Below are positions 55,954 to 63,772 of a stretch of 64,000 nucleotides of DNA, piece by piece. Position 1 is the first letter of the stretch; the number at the start of each line of letters is the position of its first letter. The notes below the pieces were generated by a model, which was given only the letters and a program-made list of their open reading frames with translations, was not told the origin of the DNA and ran no database searches. Made by a program: the position numbers and the translations under genes. Source of the stretch: Streptomyces sp. NBC_01454 (GTDB lineage Bacteria > Actinomycetota > Actinomycetes > Streptomycetales > Streptomycetaceae); NCBI RefSeq assembly GCF_036227565.1, contig NZ_CP109460.1, positions 4,774,001 through 4,838,000 on the forward strand, given 5' to 3'.

Positions 55954-57546
55954 TTATCCGTTTCCGGTCCGTGCGCCCGGCGTTGGGGGCTGTGTGTCAG
56001 CCGGTCCGGTTTGTGCTGCGGGGGCTCCCGGCCTGGGCTCGTCGGGGGCAGGGTCTGCCCGGTGGGTGCTCCGGTCCTTGTCGCCCTCGCCGAACCGGCC
56101 CTTGTGCAGCCGGTGAAGCGGCAGCATGAGGACGAGGACGAGGATGAGGACGAGGACGGCGGCGGCGCCCAGGCAGGCGGCAGCGGGGAGTGCCAGGGCG
56201 AGGCGGGCACCGGCGCCCGCACCTGCACCTGCACCGGTGAGGCCGCCCGGCCCGTTACCGGCGACGCTCCCCGTCCCGTCCTCACCGGTGACGGCACCCG
56301 CCCCGGCGCCGGTGACGGCGAGCCAGATCCCCGCCGTGGCGGTCAGCACCGCCTTCGTCACCCCGGACGCCTCGCCCGCCCGCTCGCGGCGGACGACCGC
56401 CTGTGTGCCGGTGAGCGCCAGCCCGCCGGCCACGCCCAGGGCCACCGCGGCCCCCGTCGACGCCATCAACAGCGTGGGGGCGCCCGTACCGTGCGCGGCC
56501 CACCCCAGCGCGGCCGCGGCTGCGGTGAGGCAGCCGGCCATCACCGGCACGGCGGCCGTGGGCCGCACCCGGCCGGCTACCGGGCCGCCCATCGCCAGCG
56601 CGGCGGCCGGTGCAAGAAACGCCACCCCCGCGTCCCGCACCGACCACCCCTCGTCCTGCTGGAGCACCCACGGCACCACGTACAACAGCGCCACGGTCGC
56701 GGAGTTGGCGAGCGCGCCGCCCGCGGTCAGCGCCACGTACGGGCGGTTACGGAACAGCGCAAGGTCCACCAGCGGCGCGGCGGAGCGCCGCTCGGCCCGT
56801 AGGAACAGTGCACCGAGCACCGCCGCACCCATCGCCCAGCCCCAGGCCACCGGATGCCCCAGCCAGCGGACGAGGCAGACCAGCGCGCCCGTGGCGGCGG
56901 CCGCACCCGCGGTGTCGAAGGGCTGCCGGGCCCCCGGTTCACGGGACTCCGCCGCCCGGCGGGCGCACAGCACGGCGCCCAGGGCAAGCGGCACGGTCAG
57001 CCAGAAGACGGCCCGCCAGGAGACGTACCGGGCGAGCACACCGCCGATGAACGGGCCGCCCACGGTCGCCAGTCCGGCCAGCCCCAGTGCCCGGCCCGTC
57101 GCCCGGCGCCCGTGTTCCGGCGGACAGGCATGGGTCAGCAGCGCGAGTCCGGCGGGCATGAGCAGCGCACCACCCGCACCCTGCAGTACCCGCGCCGCCA
57201 CCAGCACCGGCAGCGATGGTGCGAGCGCGCACAGCACGGCGGCGACCCCGAAGAGCGCCGCACCGAACGTCAGCATCCGGCGCCGCCCGTAGAGATCACC
57301 GAGGCGGCCGGCCACCGGCATCAGGGAGCCGGTGGCGAGCAGATAGCCGCTGACGATCCAGGGGGTGGCGGACGCGGACCCGTGTAGCTCGTCGCGGACG
57401 ACGGGCAGCGCCGGATTCAGTGCGAAGGCGTCCAGTTGGACGCAGCAGGCGCCGGTGGTGAGGGCGGCCAACGCCCAACGGGCCGACCGGTCCAGGCGCG
57501 GGCGTTGTCCGGACGGGGGCATGACGGGCATCGAGCCGCCTCTCAT
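55954..57546 (-). CDS. MFS exporter, 14-helix type
   Basis: 530 residues from ATG 57546, with GGGAGGG a few bases upstream; ATG 57531 is also possible. Motifs are DAFALNPALPVVRDEL near helix 1, GRLGDLYGRRRML (motif A) and ARVLQGAGGALLMPAG in helix 4, then GGPFIGGVLARYVSWRAVFWLTVP. The region between the last helices has a short glycine/alanine repeat. The C-terminus is proline-rich. It is divergent from a truncated acetyl-CoA-synthetase-like gene, and no regulator is adjacent. The substrate is unknown. Confidence 0.88.
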   Translation of the reverse strand: MRGGSMPVMPPSGQRPRLDRSARWALAALTTGACCVQLDAFALNPALPVVRDELHGSASATPWIVSGYLLATGSLMPVAGRLGDLYGRRRMLTFGAALFGVAAVLCALAPSLPVLVAARVLQGAGGALLMPAGLALLTHACPPEHGRRATGRALGLAGLATVGGPFIGGVLARYVSWRAVFWLTVPLALGAVLCARRAAESREPGARQPFDTAGAAAATGALVCLVRWLGHPVAWGWAMGAAVLGALFLRAERRSAAPLVDLALFRNRPYVALTAGGALANSATVALLYVVPWVLQQDEGWSVRDAGVAFLAPAAALAMGGPVAGRVRPTAAVPVMAGCLTAAAAALGWAAHGTGAPTLLMASTGAAVALGVAGGLALTGTQAVVRRERAGEASGVTKAVLTATAGIWLAVTGAGAGAVTGEDGTGSVAGNGPGGLTGAGAGAGAGARLALALPAAACLGAAAVLVLILVLVLMLPLHRLHKGRFGEGDKDRSTHRADPAPDEPRPGAPAAQTGPADTQPPTPGARTGNG

Positions 57547-57868
57547 CTGCCCTCCCGCAGACGCGGGAGGGAATCGGAAGAAGAAACAGAAGGTGATGAG
57601 AGGGGATGGAGTGGACCGGAGAGGGGCAGGAATGCCGGGACGAACCACGCGCACGGCCGGAGGAATCCGGAGCTGTGCGCCGCAGGAATCTGCGGGCCGG
57701 GTGCCGGAGGGTTCGTGGCGAGGCGCCGGAGGAGTCGGCGGAGTCGGCGGAGAAAGCCGGGAAGGCCCGGCGCGCTGTGCTGCCGCGTGGGTGCGGGAAG
57801 GGGCGGGCGCGGGCCCCGTACAACGGACGTTCAGCGATCGTTGATCGACGATCTCCAGGCTGGTCCGC
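57547..57868. other. intergenic region with a dyad
   Basis: 322 bases between the exporter and the truncated synthetase gene. GATCGT and ACGATC (57836-57841, 57848-57853) flank TGATCG, near the start of the truncated gene. Repeated GGCGGAGTC units lie near 57730-57760. No gene is seen. Confidence 0.4.
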
Positions 57869-58414
57869 ATGTTGCGCCGTGTGACTTCAGAGCATGCAGA
57901 TGACGCCAGGGAAAGGCAAGAGCCGCAGGCGTCGCGGATCGCCCTCACCTGGAACGGAGAGCCCGGACGCCGTGAGGAGCTGACGCACGGCATGCTCCTG
58001 GACCAGGCGGACCGGGCCGCGGCCGCGCTCACCCGGCTCGGGGTACGGGCCGGCGACCGGGTCGCGGTGCATCTGCCGCTGGTCCCCGAATCCGTGATCG
58101 CCACGCTCGCCTGCGGGCGGTTGGACGCGATACGCACCACGCTGCCGGTCTCGCTGACGGTGCCCGAACTGGCCGCGAGGACCCAGGAGTCCTCGGCCCG
58201 GGTGCTGATCACGGCCGATGCGGCGTTCTGGGACGGGGCCGTACGTCCGGTGAAGGCGCTGCTGGACCATGCGCTGGCACGGGGTGCGGCCGCGGGCGGT
58301 TTGCGGGACCGGAAGGTGCTGGTGGTGAACCGGTGCTCGCGCCCGGTCTCCTGGAAGCCGGGCCGCGACCTGTGGTGGCACGAGGCCCTGGGCATGCCGG
58401 CCGTTCTCCGCTGA
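57869..58414 (+). CDS. truncated acetyl-CoA-synthetase-like AMP-binding protein
   Basis: 181 residues from ATG 57869. It follows the N-terminal part of acetyl-CoA synthetases: LTHGMLLDQADRAAAALTRLGVRAGDRVAVHLP, then ACGRLDAIRTTLPVSLTVPEL, ARVLITADAAFWDGAVRPVK and WHEAL. It stops before the P-loop, acetyl-site and C-terminal domains, about a quarter of the full length. It cannot make acetyl-AMP. There is no sign of the missing part in any frame in the 386 bases after the stop. It may be a decayed gene or, since similar short proteins exist in Streptomyces, a separate small protein with a regulatory or binding role. Confidence 0.6.
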   Translation: MLRRVTSEHADDARERQEPQASRIALTWNGEPGRREELTHGMLLDQADRAAAALTRLGVRAGDRVAVHLPLVPESVIATLACGRLDAIRTTLPVSLTVPELAARTQESSARVLITADAAFWDGAVRPVKALLDHALARGAAAGGLRDRKVLVVNRCSRPVSWKPGRDLWWHEALGMPAVLR

Positions 58415-58459
58415 CGAAGGGCGCACGGGCGGGCTTGTTGCGGGTGGCGCGGTGGCCCG

Positions 58460-58613
58460 GGGGGCGTGGCCCGGGGCCGAGGGGGGCTGGGGCCGAGGGG
58501 TACGGGGGAGGGGTACGGGGGCGGGGGCCGGGGCCGAGGGGCACGGGGGAGGGGACGGGGCGGGTCTGGCGACCGTGGCCGGGGGAGGCTCGGGGAGGGG
58601 GCCCGAGCCTCCC
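58460..58613 (+). repeat. G-run-rich stretch ending in a terminator-like hairpin
   Basis: The 386-base gap 58415-58800 has repeated GGGGCCGAGGGG and GTACGGGGGAGGGG units, many runs of four or five G, and then GGGAGGCTCGG / CCGAGCCTCCC (58583-58593, 58603-58613), an 11-base stem. It could fold as G-quadruplexes on the plus strand. No gene is seen. Confidence 0.5.
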
Positions 58614-58800
58614 TCGCTGATGGCCCTGGCTCATGGCCCCGCCCCGCCCCCCGCCCCCACCCACCCCACCCCACTCGGCCCTCGGCCCTGGCCCTGGCCT
58701 TCCGAGGAGGCGCGCGGATTTCGCCCGTCTACCGGACGGCCTCACCCACCTGAGGCCACAAAACAGGACCGTTGCCCCATGGCCCCCTAGCGTGGTCTCC

Positions 58801-60120
58801 GTGCCACAGCCATCAGACGCCCCAGCAGCCCCGGGAGCGGATCCCGGGCACATAGCGGAGCCGCCCCGGCCCAGGTCCCCGGCGGTCCGTGCGACGCTGG
58901 TGGGCTCGATCGCCGCGCTCCTGCTGAGCGCCGCCATCGTCCTGGGCAGCCGCATGCTGCGGGACTTCGACTCCGCGCTGCTTCCCTACGCCGTGGCCAC
59001 CGTCTTCCTCGCCTTCGGCATCGCCTACCGCTGCACCGCCCGTCGCAGCGATCCGCCCGCCCGCAGTCTCCACCGACCAGACCACCGCACCCTCCGCACT
59101 GTCTTCCCCAAGGACACGCTCCTCAGGGAAGACACCCCCAGGGGCGAGATCTCCAGGGAAGACACCTCCAGGGAAGACATCCCCAGCACTACCAGGGCGG
59201 ACATCTCCACCAGCCGCATCCTCTCGGGGCACATATCCACGGCCGACATCTCAACTGCAGACGCCTCAACTGCAGACGCCTCACCTGCGGACGCTTCACG
59301 TGTGGACATCTCACCTGCGGACAGCTCACCTCCGGACCTCTTCGGGCAAAGCAGCGCCAGGGGAGGGGCCGCCAGGGGAGGGGCCGCCAGGGGAGGGGCC
59401 GCCAGAGGAGGGGCCGCCAGGGCCGGCGGCTCCAGGGCCGGCGGCTCCCAGGAGGGCCTCCGCGGTGAGAGCCTCCGCCGGACAACCACCGAGCCCACCG
59501 GAGAGACGACCGCCGATCCCGCTCCCGGCCCCAATCCCGCTCTTGCTCACCTCCCCGGCTCCAGCTTCCAGAGATTCGTCGGCGTCCACTCAGTCGTCCG
59601 CTGGGTCGCTCATCAACTCCTCCTCTGGGGTTGCCTTCTGGCTGTGCTCATCACCGTCCCGCTTGTCTGGGGGTGGTTCACCTTCACCGCGGCAACTGGA
59701 CCCGGGCTCGGTTATGACATGCGTATCTGGGGATTCAGGGTCATCGGTTTCGACTCCTCCGATGTCATCGGCTGGATTGTCTTCCACGGGCTCGACCTCG
59801 CCGCCCTGCTCGTTATCGCGGGTGCGGGTTACTTCCTGTGGCGGCGCCTGCGGGACCGTTCGGCCACGCCGGGAGGCCGCGTTGCCTATGACCTGGTTCC
59901 GTTGCTCGCTCTCCTCGTCATCTCCGTCACCGGACTTCTGCTGACGTTCTCGGCGCTCTTTCTGCACGGCGGCGGCTATCGGTTGCTCTCGCTGCTGCAC
60001 ATGGTGTCCGTGGTATTCACCCTCGTTTACCTCCCGTTCGGGAAGTTCTTCCCTCCCGTGCGGCGGTCCGGCGTGACCGGCGGGAAGCCGTTCGCCGCCG
60101 CCGCCCGGCAGGACGAATAG
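58801..60120 (+). CDS. NarI-like membrane protein with a long repeat-rich cytoplasmic insert
   Basis: 439 residues from GTG 58801 (GTG 58792 is an alternative). Two helices (about 33-50 and 59-77) come first. A low-complexity section runs from about 105 to 245. Then four more helices follow (270-290, 322-345, 363-390, 395-412). The last part resembles NarI/DsrM-type cytochrome b subunits, with histidines H271, H329, H389 and H400 as possible heme ligands. The insert has a five-residue rhythm (ADIST, ADAST, ADASP, then AARGG repeats). The two-helix start plus four-helix NarI end suggests a redox protein that passes electrons to or from the quinone pool. No catalytic partner is adjacent. Confidence 0.6.
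   Translation: MPQPSDAPAAPGADPGHIAEPPRPRSPAVRATLVGSIAALLLSAAIVLGSRMLRDFDSALLPYAVATVFLAFGIAYRCTARRSDPPARSLHRPDHRTLRTVFPKDTLLREDTPRGEISREDTSREDIPSTTRADISTSRILSGHISTADISTADASTADASPADASRVDISPADSSPPDLFGQSSARGGAARGGAARGGAARGGAARAGGSRAGGSQEGLRGESLRRTTTEPTGETTADPAPGPNPALAHLPGSSFQRFVGVHSVVRWVAHQLLLWGCLLAVLITVPLVWGWFTFTAATGPGLGYDMRIWGFRVIGFDSSDVIGWIVFHGLDLAALLVIAGAGYFLWRRLRDRSATPGGRVAYDLVPLLALLVISVTGLLLTFSALFLHGGGYRLLSLLHMVSVVFTLVYLPFGKFFPPVRRSGVTGGKPFAAAARQDE
59110..59448 (+). repeat. 15-bp-period repeats in the NarI-like gene
   Basis: Three sets with 15-base period: TCCAGGGAAGACACC-like units at about 59110-59185, ACTGCAGACGCCTCA-like units at about 59245-59330, and GCCAGGGGAGGGGCC four times at 59356-59415 (three identical), then AGGGCCGGCGGCTCC twice to 59448. 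All keep frame and encode five-residue repeats. Confidence 0.85.
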
Positions 60121-60552
60121 CCCTCTCCCCAGTGCCGTGGCGAACTCCTCGGCTTCGCCCCGTACCTCGCGCATTCCCCGACCGGAAAGGCCGCTGCCCC
60201 ATGGCTCGTCATGACGACGCACCTTCCCGCCATTCGCTTCCCGGCTCCGACCGGAACCGGCCCCACAAACGCAGCCATGCCACACAGGGCCCGCCGACCC
60301 GGCCCCACGACGGCGATCGCCCACACCCCATCCCCACCCACGACAAGGGCCGCTGAGCCGAACGGCATCCGCGGTACCGCCCGACATCGCCCGGTACCAG
60401 CCCCGGATGGTTCCCTGCAGTAGCCAGTAGCCAGCGGCCCGGCCGCTCGCCAGACAGCTACCTGGCCACTACCCGGACGGTTCCCGCCCCCGCATCCCAG
60501 CCACCGGTATCCCGCCGACAGGTGCGGCGGCCGGCGATGGCAGGATGCCGGA
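60121..60552. other. intergenic region without a convincing gene
   Basis: 432 bases before mepB. A 51-residue His-rich frame starting with ATG 60200 (MARHDDAPSRH) exists but has only a distant GGAAAGG ribosome site; I do not call it. No strong dyad is seen. Confidence 0.35.
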
Positions 60553-61122
60553 ATGGCGACATATTCCGGGGGACCGTCGGACCACGGCCCCGCACCTACC
60601 GCACCATGGCCGGACGGGGAATCGCTGCACGGCGAACTGCTGGCGGCGAAGGCATCGGTGTATGACCCGTGCGGATTCGTCTGCTCGCGGCCGGTGCCCG
60701 AGGCCGAGAGTGCCGAGTATGCGGCGCATGAATTCACTCTCGACGGCTTGTCCGTCAGGTTCCGGGTGGGCAAAACCACTCCGACGAAGGTCGGACAGTT
60801 CGTCACGGTGTGGAAGCGGCGCCCCGGCGGGCCGATTCAGCCCTTCGATTCCACGGACCCGGTCGATCTCTTCGTGATCAGCACTCGCGACGACGGGCGG
60901 TTCGGGCACTTCGTCTTTCCGCGGGAGGCGCTCTGCGAGCGGGGCATCGTTTCCCGTAACGGCTCCGGTGGAAAGCGCGCTTTCCGTCTCTATCCGCCGT
61001 GGGTGGAGACGACCAGCCGCCAGGCCCGGAGCACGCAGGCGTGGCAGGTGAAGCACTTTCTGCCGATTCCCGAGGACGGTTCCGTCGATACGGCCCGTGC
61101 GTGGGAGCTGTATCACCCGTGA
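60553..61122 (+). CDS. MepB-family protein
   Basis: 189 residues from ATG 60553 with AGGA a few bases upstream. It matches the MepB family: LHGELLAAKASVYDPCGF near the start, the FTLDGLSVRFRVGKTTPTKVGQFVTVWKR core, FVISTRDDGRFGHFVFPREAL, and the KRAFRLYPPWV segment. MepB is encoded in the mepRAB locus of staphylococci beside a multidrug pump; its own role is unclear. It is a soluble, cysteine-poor protein of normal length. No MepA-like pump or MepR-like regulator is adjacent here. Confidence 0.88.
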   Translation: MATYSGGPSDHGPAPTAPWPDGESLHGELLAAKASVYDPCGFVCSRPVPEAESAEYAAHEFTLDGLSVRFRVGKTTPTKVGQFVTVWKRRPGGPIQPFDSTDPVDLFVISTRDDGRFGHFVFPREALCERGIVSRNGSGGKRAFRLYPPWVETTSRQARSTQAWQVKHFLPIPEDGSVDTARAWELYHP

Positions 61123-61281
61123 GCGCCGGCCCCGGCCGGGAGCGGCCAGGCACATCCTGCCGGCCCGCCTGCCGGCCCCGGGTGCGCTGAGTGCGGCCTC
61201 GCCCGCGGGCACCCTCCGCCGAGGGGATCGCGGGCGGCCCGCGCCGGTCGGGAGCTCCCGGCCCGGCCGTACCCTGGAGGG

Positions 61282-61530
61282 GTGAGCAGCACCCCCGACC
61301 ATGAGCCGGCCACCGAGTCCCAGGACGCCTCCGGCGCCGAACAGGCCGCCGCACCCGCGCCCGCCGCGCGTCCGGCCCGCAAGCCCGCGGCGCGGCTGAT
61401 CTTCGACGATCCGCTGACCCAGCAGTCCTCGGACGACACCGACCGCGGCTGGGGCGAGCGCCCCACCGGCGGGGACGGCGCCGCCGACCTCGCCCGCTTC
61501 CTCGACGAAAAGCCGCCCCACCACCTCTGA
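61282..61530 (+). CDS. small hydrophilic conserved-type protein
   Basis: 82 residues from GTG 61282, with CTGGAGGG upstream. It is rich in alanine, proline and aspartate in the first half (ESQDASGAEQAAAPAPAARPARKPAAR) and then has the ordered-looking block LIFDDPLTQQSSDDTDRGWGER and ARFLDEKPPHHL. There is no membrane helix. The end block looks conserved and probably serves for protein contact. It is convergent with mscL, 41 bases away. The function is unknown. Confidence 0.6.
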   Translation: MSSTPDHEPATESQDASGAEQAAAPAPAARPARKPAARLIFDDPLTQQSSDDTDRGWGERPTGGDGAADLARFLDEKPPHHL

Positions 61531-61571
61531 GCGAGGCGACGGGGCGGCATCGGCCGGCCGTTCGGCGCCTG

Positions 61572-62069
61572 CTACTCGTGCGTCTTCTGGGTGCCGATGG
61601 TGCCCGAGGACATCGACGTCCCGCCGGTGCGCTGCGCGATGAGCGCATCGCGGATCTCCGTCAGCAGCTCGATCTCGGTCGGGCCCAACGGGGCGTCCTC
61701 CACCGGCTTCCTGAACATCTGGCGCTCCTTCCACTTGTTGATCGGAAGGATCATGAGGAAGTAGACGACCGCGGCGGTGATCACGAACGTCAGGGCGGCG
61801 CTGAGTACGGAGCCCCACAGGATGTAGATGCCGTCGCTGAAGGCACCCGTCTTGGGATCCTTGGCGCAGGTCGCGGTCAGGCAGGACTGGTAATGATCGA
61901 GGTTCTGCGATCCGAGCGCACCCACGAGGGGGTTGATGATCCCCTTCACCACCGCGTTGACGATGTTCGTGAAGGCCGCACCGACGACCACCGCGACCGC
62001 GAGTTCGATGACGTTGCCGCGCATCAGGAATTCCTTGAATCCCTGCAGGACGCCCTTGCTCTCGCTCAC
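61572..62069 (-). CDS. mscL: large-conductance mechanosensitive channel
   Basis: 165 residues from GTG 62069. MscL forms a pentameric channel that opens under membrane tension to release solutes in hypo-osmotic shock. Signatures are GFKEFLMRGNVIELAVAVVVGAAF at the first helix, the NPLVGALG segment, a periplasmic loop with a cysteine pair (CLTATCAKD), then helix 2 (VLSAALTFVITAAVVYFLMILPINKW) and the RKP...LGPTEIELLTEIRDALI C-terminal bundle. Length is slightly above the E. coli form because of the loop and tail. Confidence 0.95.
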   Translation of the reverse strand: MSESKGVLQGFKEFLMRGNVIELAVAVVVGAAFTNIVNAVVKGIINPLVGALGSQNLDHYQSCLTATCAKDPKTGAFSDGIYILWGSVLSAALTFVITAAVVYFLMILPINKWKERQMFRKPVEDAPLGPTEIELLTEIRDALIAQRTGGTSMSSGTIGTQKTHE

Positions 62070-62351
62070 CAGACAGCCTCATTCCTTGCTCATTACACAC
62101 GGTGCACCAACACTCAGCACCGCAACTTACGTCAGGGCAGGGCGGAGGTGTCCAGTCCTGCCGCGCCGGCCGGTGACCGGCGACCGCGTCGGCGCGGATC
62201 CGGCGGAGGGTCTCGCTCCTGCCGTCCCGGTGGGCGGATGCCGCCCCACCGGTGCGGTGGGCGTGCCCACAGGGGCAGGCAGCAGCTGCCCTGCCACTCG
62301 CAGAAGTGTCACGTGACCCGGGGGCCGAAGCCACTCGATCTTGGAGCATGA

Positions 62352-62684
62352 TCACCGCCCTCCCACGGCCGCCGCCGAAGGACAGCCGGCGGCGGGAGCG
62401 GCTCGTACGGCGCCGTACGACGCGCCGCCGGCCAGTAACGCCGCGGCCGTCGCCAGGCCGGCGGCCAGCACGCGCCGCCGCGCGGTCCGGCCCAGCCGGG
62501 CCCGGCCGCCGCCGGCCCGCACCGGCGGGAAGTGCGGCACCTCACACGGCGGGGGAGCGGGAAGCGGAGGAGAGAGGAGCCCGGGGTCGGCCAGGGGCGG
62601 CGAAGGGAGTCCCGGGTCGGTCAGGGGAGGGGAGAGGAGTCCGGGCCCGGTCAGGGGAGGGGAAGCGGACGGGGTACGGGGCAT
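62352..62684 (-). CDS. shortened SAF-like membrane protein
   Basis: 110 residues from ATG 62684. The first half has tandem proline-rich repeats (SPPLTDPGLPSPPLADPGLL), then CEVPHFPPVRAGGGRARLGR and one helix (RRRVLAAGLATAAALLAGG). The CEVPHFPPVR block followed by a helix is how SAF/CpaB-like proteins between mscL and methylthioadenosine phosphorylase start in streptomycetes, as far as I remember. Here the frame stops 25 residues after the helix, where the SAF domain should begin, and the 282 bases to mscL show no clear SAF domain in any frame. The gene may be truncated, or a minimal relative. The ribosome site is weak. Confidence 0.5.
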   Translation of the reverse strand: MPRTPSASPPLTGPGLLSPPLTDPGLPSPPLADPGLLSPPLPAPPPCEVPHFPPVRAGGGRARLGRTARRRVLAAGLATAAALLAGGASYGAVRAAPAAGCPSAAAVGGR

Positions 62685-62823
62685 CTGGGCACCGCCTGTG
62701 GTGAGGGGTTCGGAGAACCGGCGATCACCACCGTGCCGGAGTCCGCGCCGGCCCGCTCCAGGCTGTGTACGACCCCGCCCCTGTGGACAACTCGGCCACC
62801 CCGAAGGGTGAGGCCGCGCGGGA

Positions 62824-63657
62824 TCACGGCAGCTGGATGCCCAGATCCCAGCCCGCGTGGGCGTCGGTGCACAGGCAGCTGCGGGCGGCGTTGTCGGGGA
62901 GGGCGGCGACCGCGTCGAAGAGGACCTCGCGCAGCCGGTCGACGTTCTGCGCGAAGACCCGGAACACCTCCTCGTGGGAGACGCCATGGCCGGTCTCGGT
63001 CCCCGCGTCCAGGTCGGTGACCAGCGTCAACGACGTGTAACACAGGCTCAGTTCGCGGGCCAGTACGGCCTCGGGGTGCCCGGTCATACCCACCACCGAC
63101 CAGCCCTGCGCGGCGTGCCAGCGCGATTCGGCGCGGGTCGAGAAGCGGGGGCCCTCGACGACGACGAGGGTGCCGCCGTCCACCGGCTCCCAGTCCCGGC
63201 CACGGGCCGCCGCGAGGGCGGCCTCCCGCCCGGCGGGGCAGTACGGGTCGGCGAAGGTCAGATGGACGACATTGGGGGTGCTGCCGTCCGGCAGGGTCTC
63301 CCCGTCGAAGTAGGTCTGGGTCCGGGCCTTGGTGCGGTCCACGAGCTGGTCGGGCACCAGCAGCGTGCCGGGGCCGTACTCGGGGCGCAGCCCGCCGACC
63401 GCGCACGGGCCGAGGACCTGGCGCACGCCGAGCGAGCGCAGCGCCCACATGTTGGCCCGGTAGTTGATGCGGTGCGGCGGGAGATGGTGGCCGCGGCCGT
63501 GCCGGGGCAGGAACGCCACCTGGCGGCCGGCGATCTTCCCCAGGAAGACCGAGTCGCTGGGGGCCCCATAGGGGGTGTCCACCGCGACCTCGGACACGTC
63601 GTCGAGGAACGAGTAGAACCCCGAGCCGCCGATTACACCAATCTCCGCGTCAGCCAT
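62824..63657 (-). CDS. mtnP: S-methyl-5'-thioadenosine phosphorylase
   Basis: 277 residues from ATG 63657. It splits methylthioadenosine with phosphate into adenine and methylthioribose 1-phosphate in the methionine salvage and polyamine routes. PNP/MTAP family-2 features are IGVIGGSGFYSFLD at the start, FLPRHGRGHHLPPHRINYRANMWALRSLGV, the phosphate/ribose region and VVGMTGHPEAVLARELSLCYTSL. The sequence is complete to the final GIQLP. A strong terminator of the fmdB-like gene lies just upstream. Inosine phosphorylase activity cannot be excluded. Confidence 0.92.
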   Translation of the reverse strand: MADAEIGVIGGSGFYSFLDDVSEVAVDTPYGAPSDSVFLGKIAGRQVAFLPRHGRGHHLPPHRINYRANMWALRSLGVRQVLGPCAVGGLRPEYGPGTLLVPDQLVDRTKARTQTYFDGETLPDGSTPNVVHLTFADPYCPAGREAALAAARGRDWEPVDGGTLVVVEGPRFSTRAESRWHAAQGWSVVGMTGHPEAVLARELSLCYTSLTLVTDLDAGTETGHGVSHEEVFRVFAQNVDRLREVLFDAVAALPDNAARSCLCTDAHAGWDLGIQLP

Positions 63658-63729
63658 GCCGGTCACACTATCGGGGCGCGGCGGCGTGGGGCAGGAGAGT
63701 GACGCGGACGAAAGCAAGCCGTAAGACAA

Positions 63730-63760
63730 CGGGCCCCGCCGTCGGTGACGGCGGGGCCCG
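63730..63760 (-). terminator. terminator of the FmdB gene
   Basis: A perfect 14-base stem (CGGGCCCCGCCGTC / GACGGCGGGGCCCG) with a GGT loop, 13 bases after the stop on the minus strand. Confidence 0.85.
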
Positions 63761-63772
63761 GAACGCTGTGGG

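Noticed and set aside
57547..58674. Long N-terminal extension of the MFS gene at 55954-57546
   Set aside because: The frame is open upstream, but it crosses the truncated synthetase gene in antisense and has no membrane-protein logic; the MFS start with ribosome site is at 57546.
60200..60356. 51-residue histidine-rich small protein
   Set aside because: The ribosome site is too distant and the sequence is low-complexity; kept as a note only.
60469..62355. 628-residue open frame on the minus strand
   Set aside because: It runs antisense through mepB and the small gene at 61282 and out of frame through mscL; composition is arginine/glycine-rich shadow coding with no domain.
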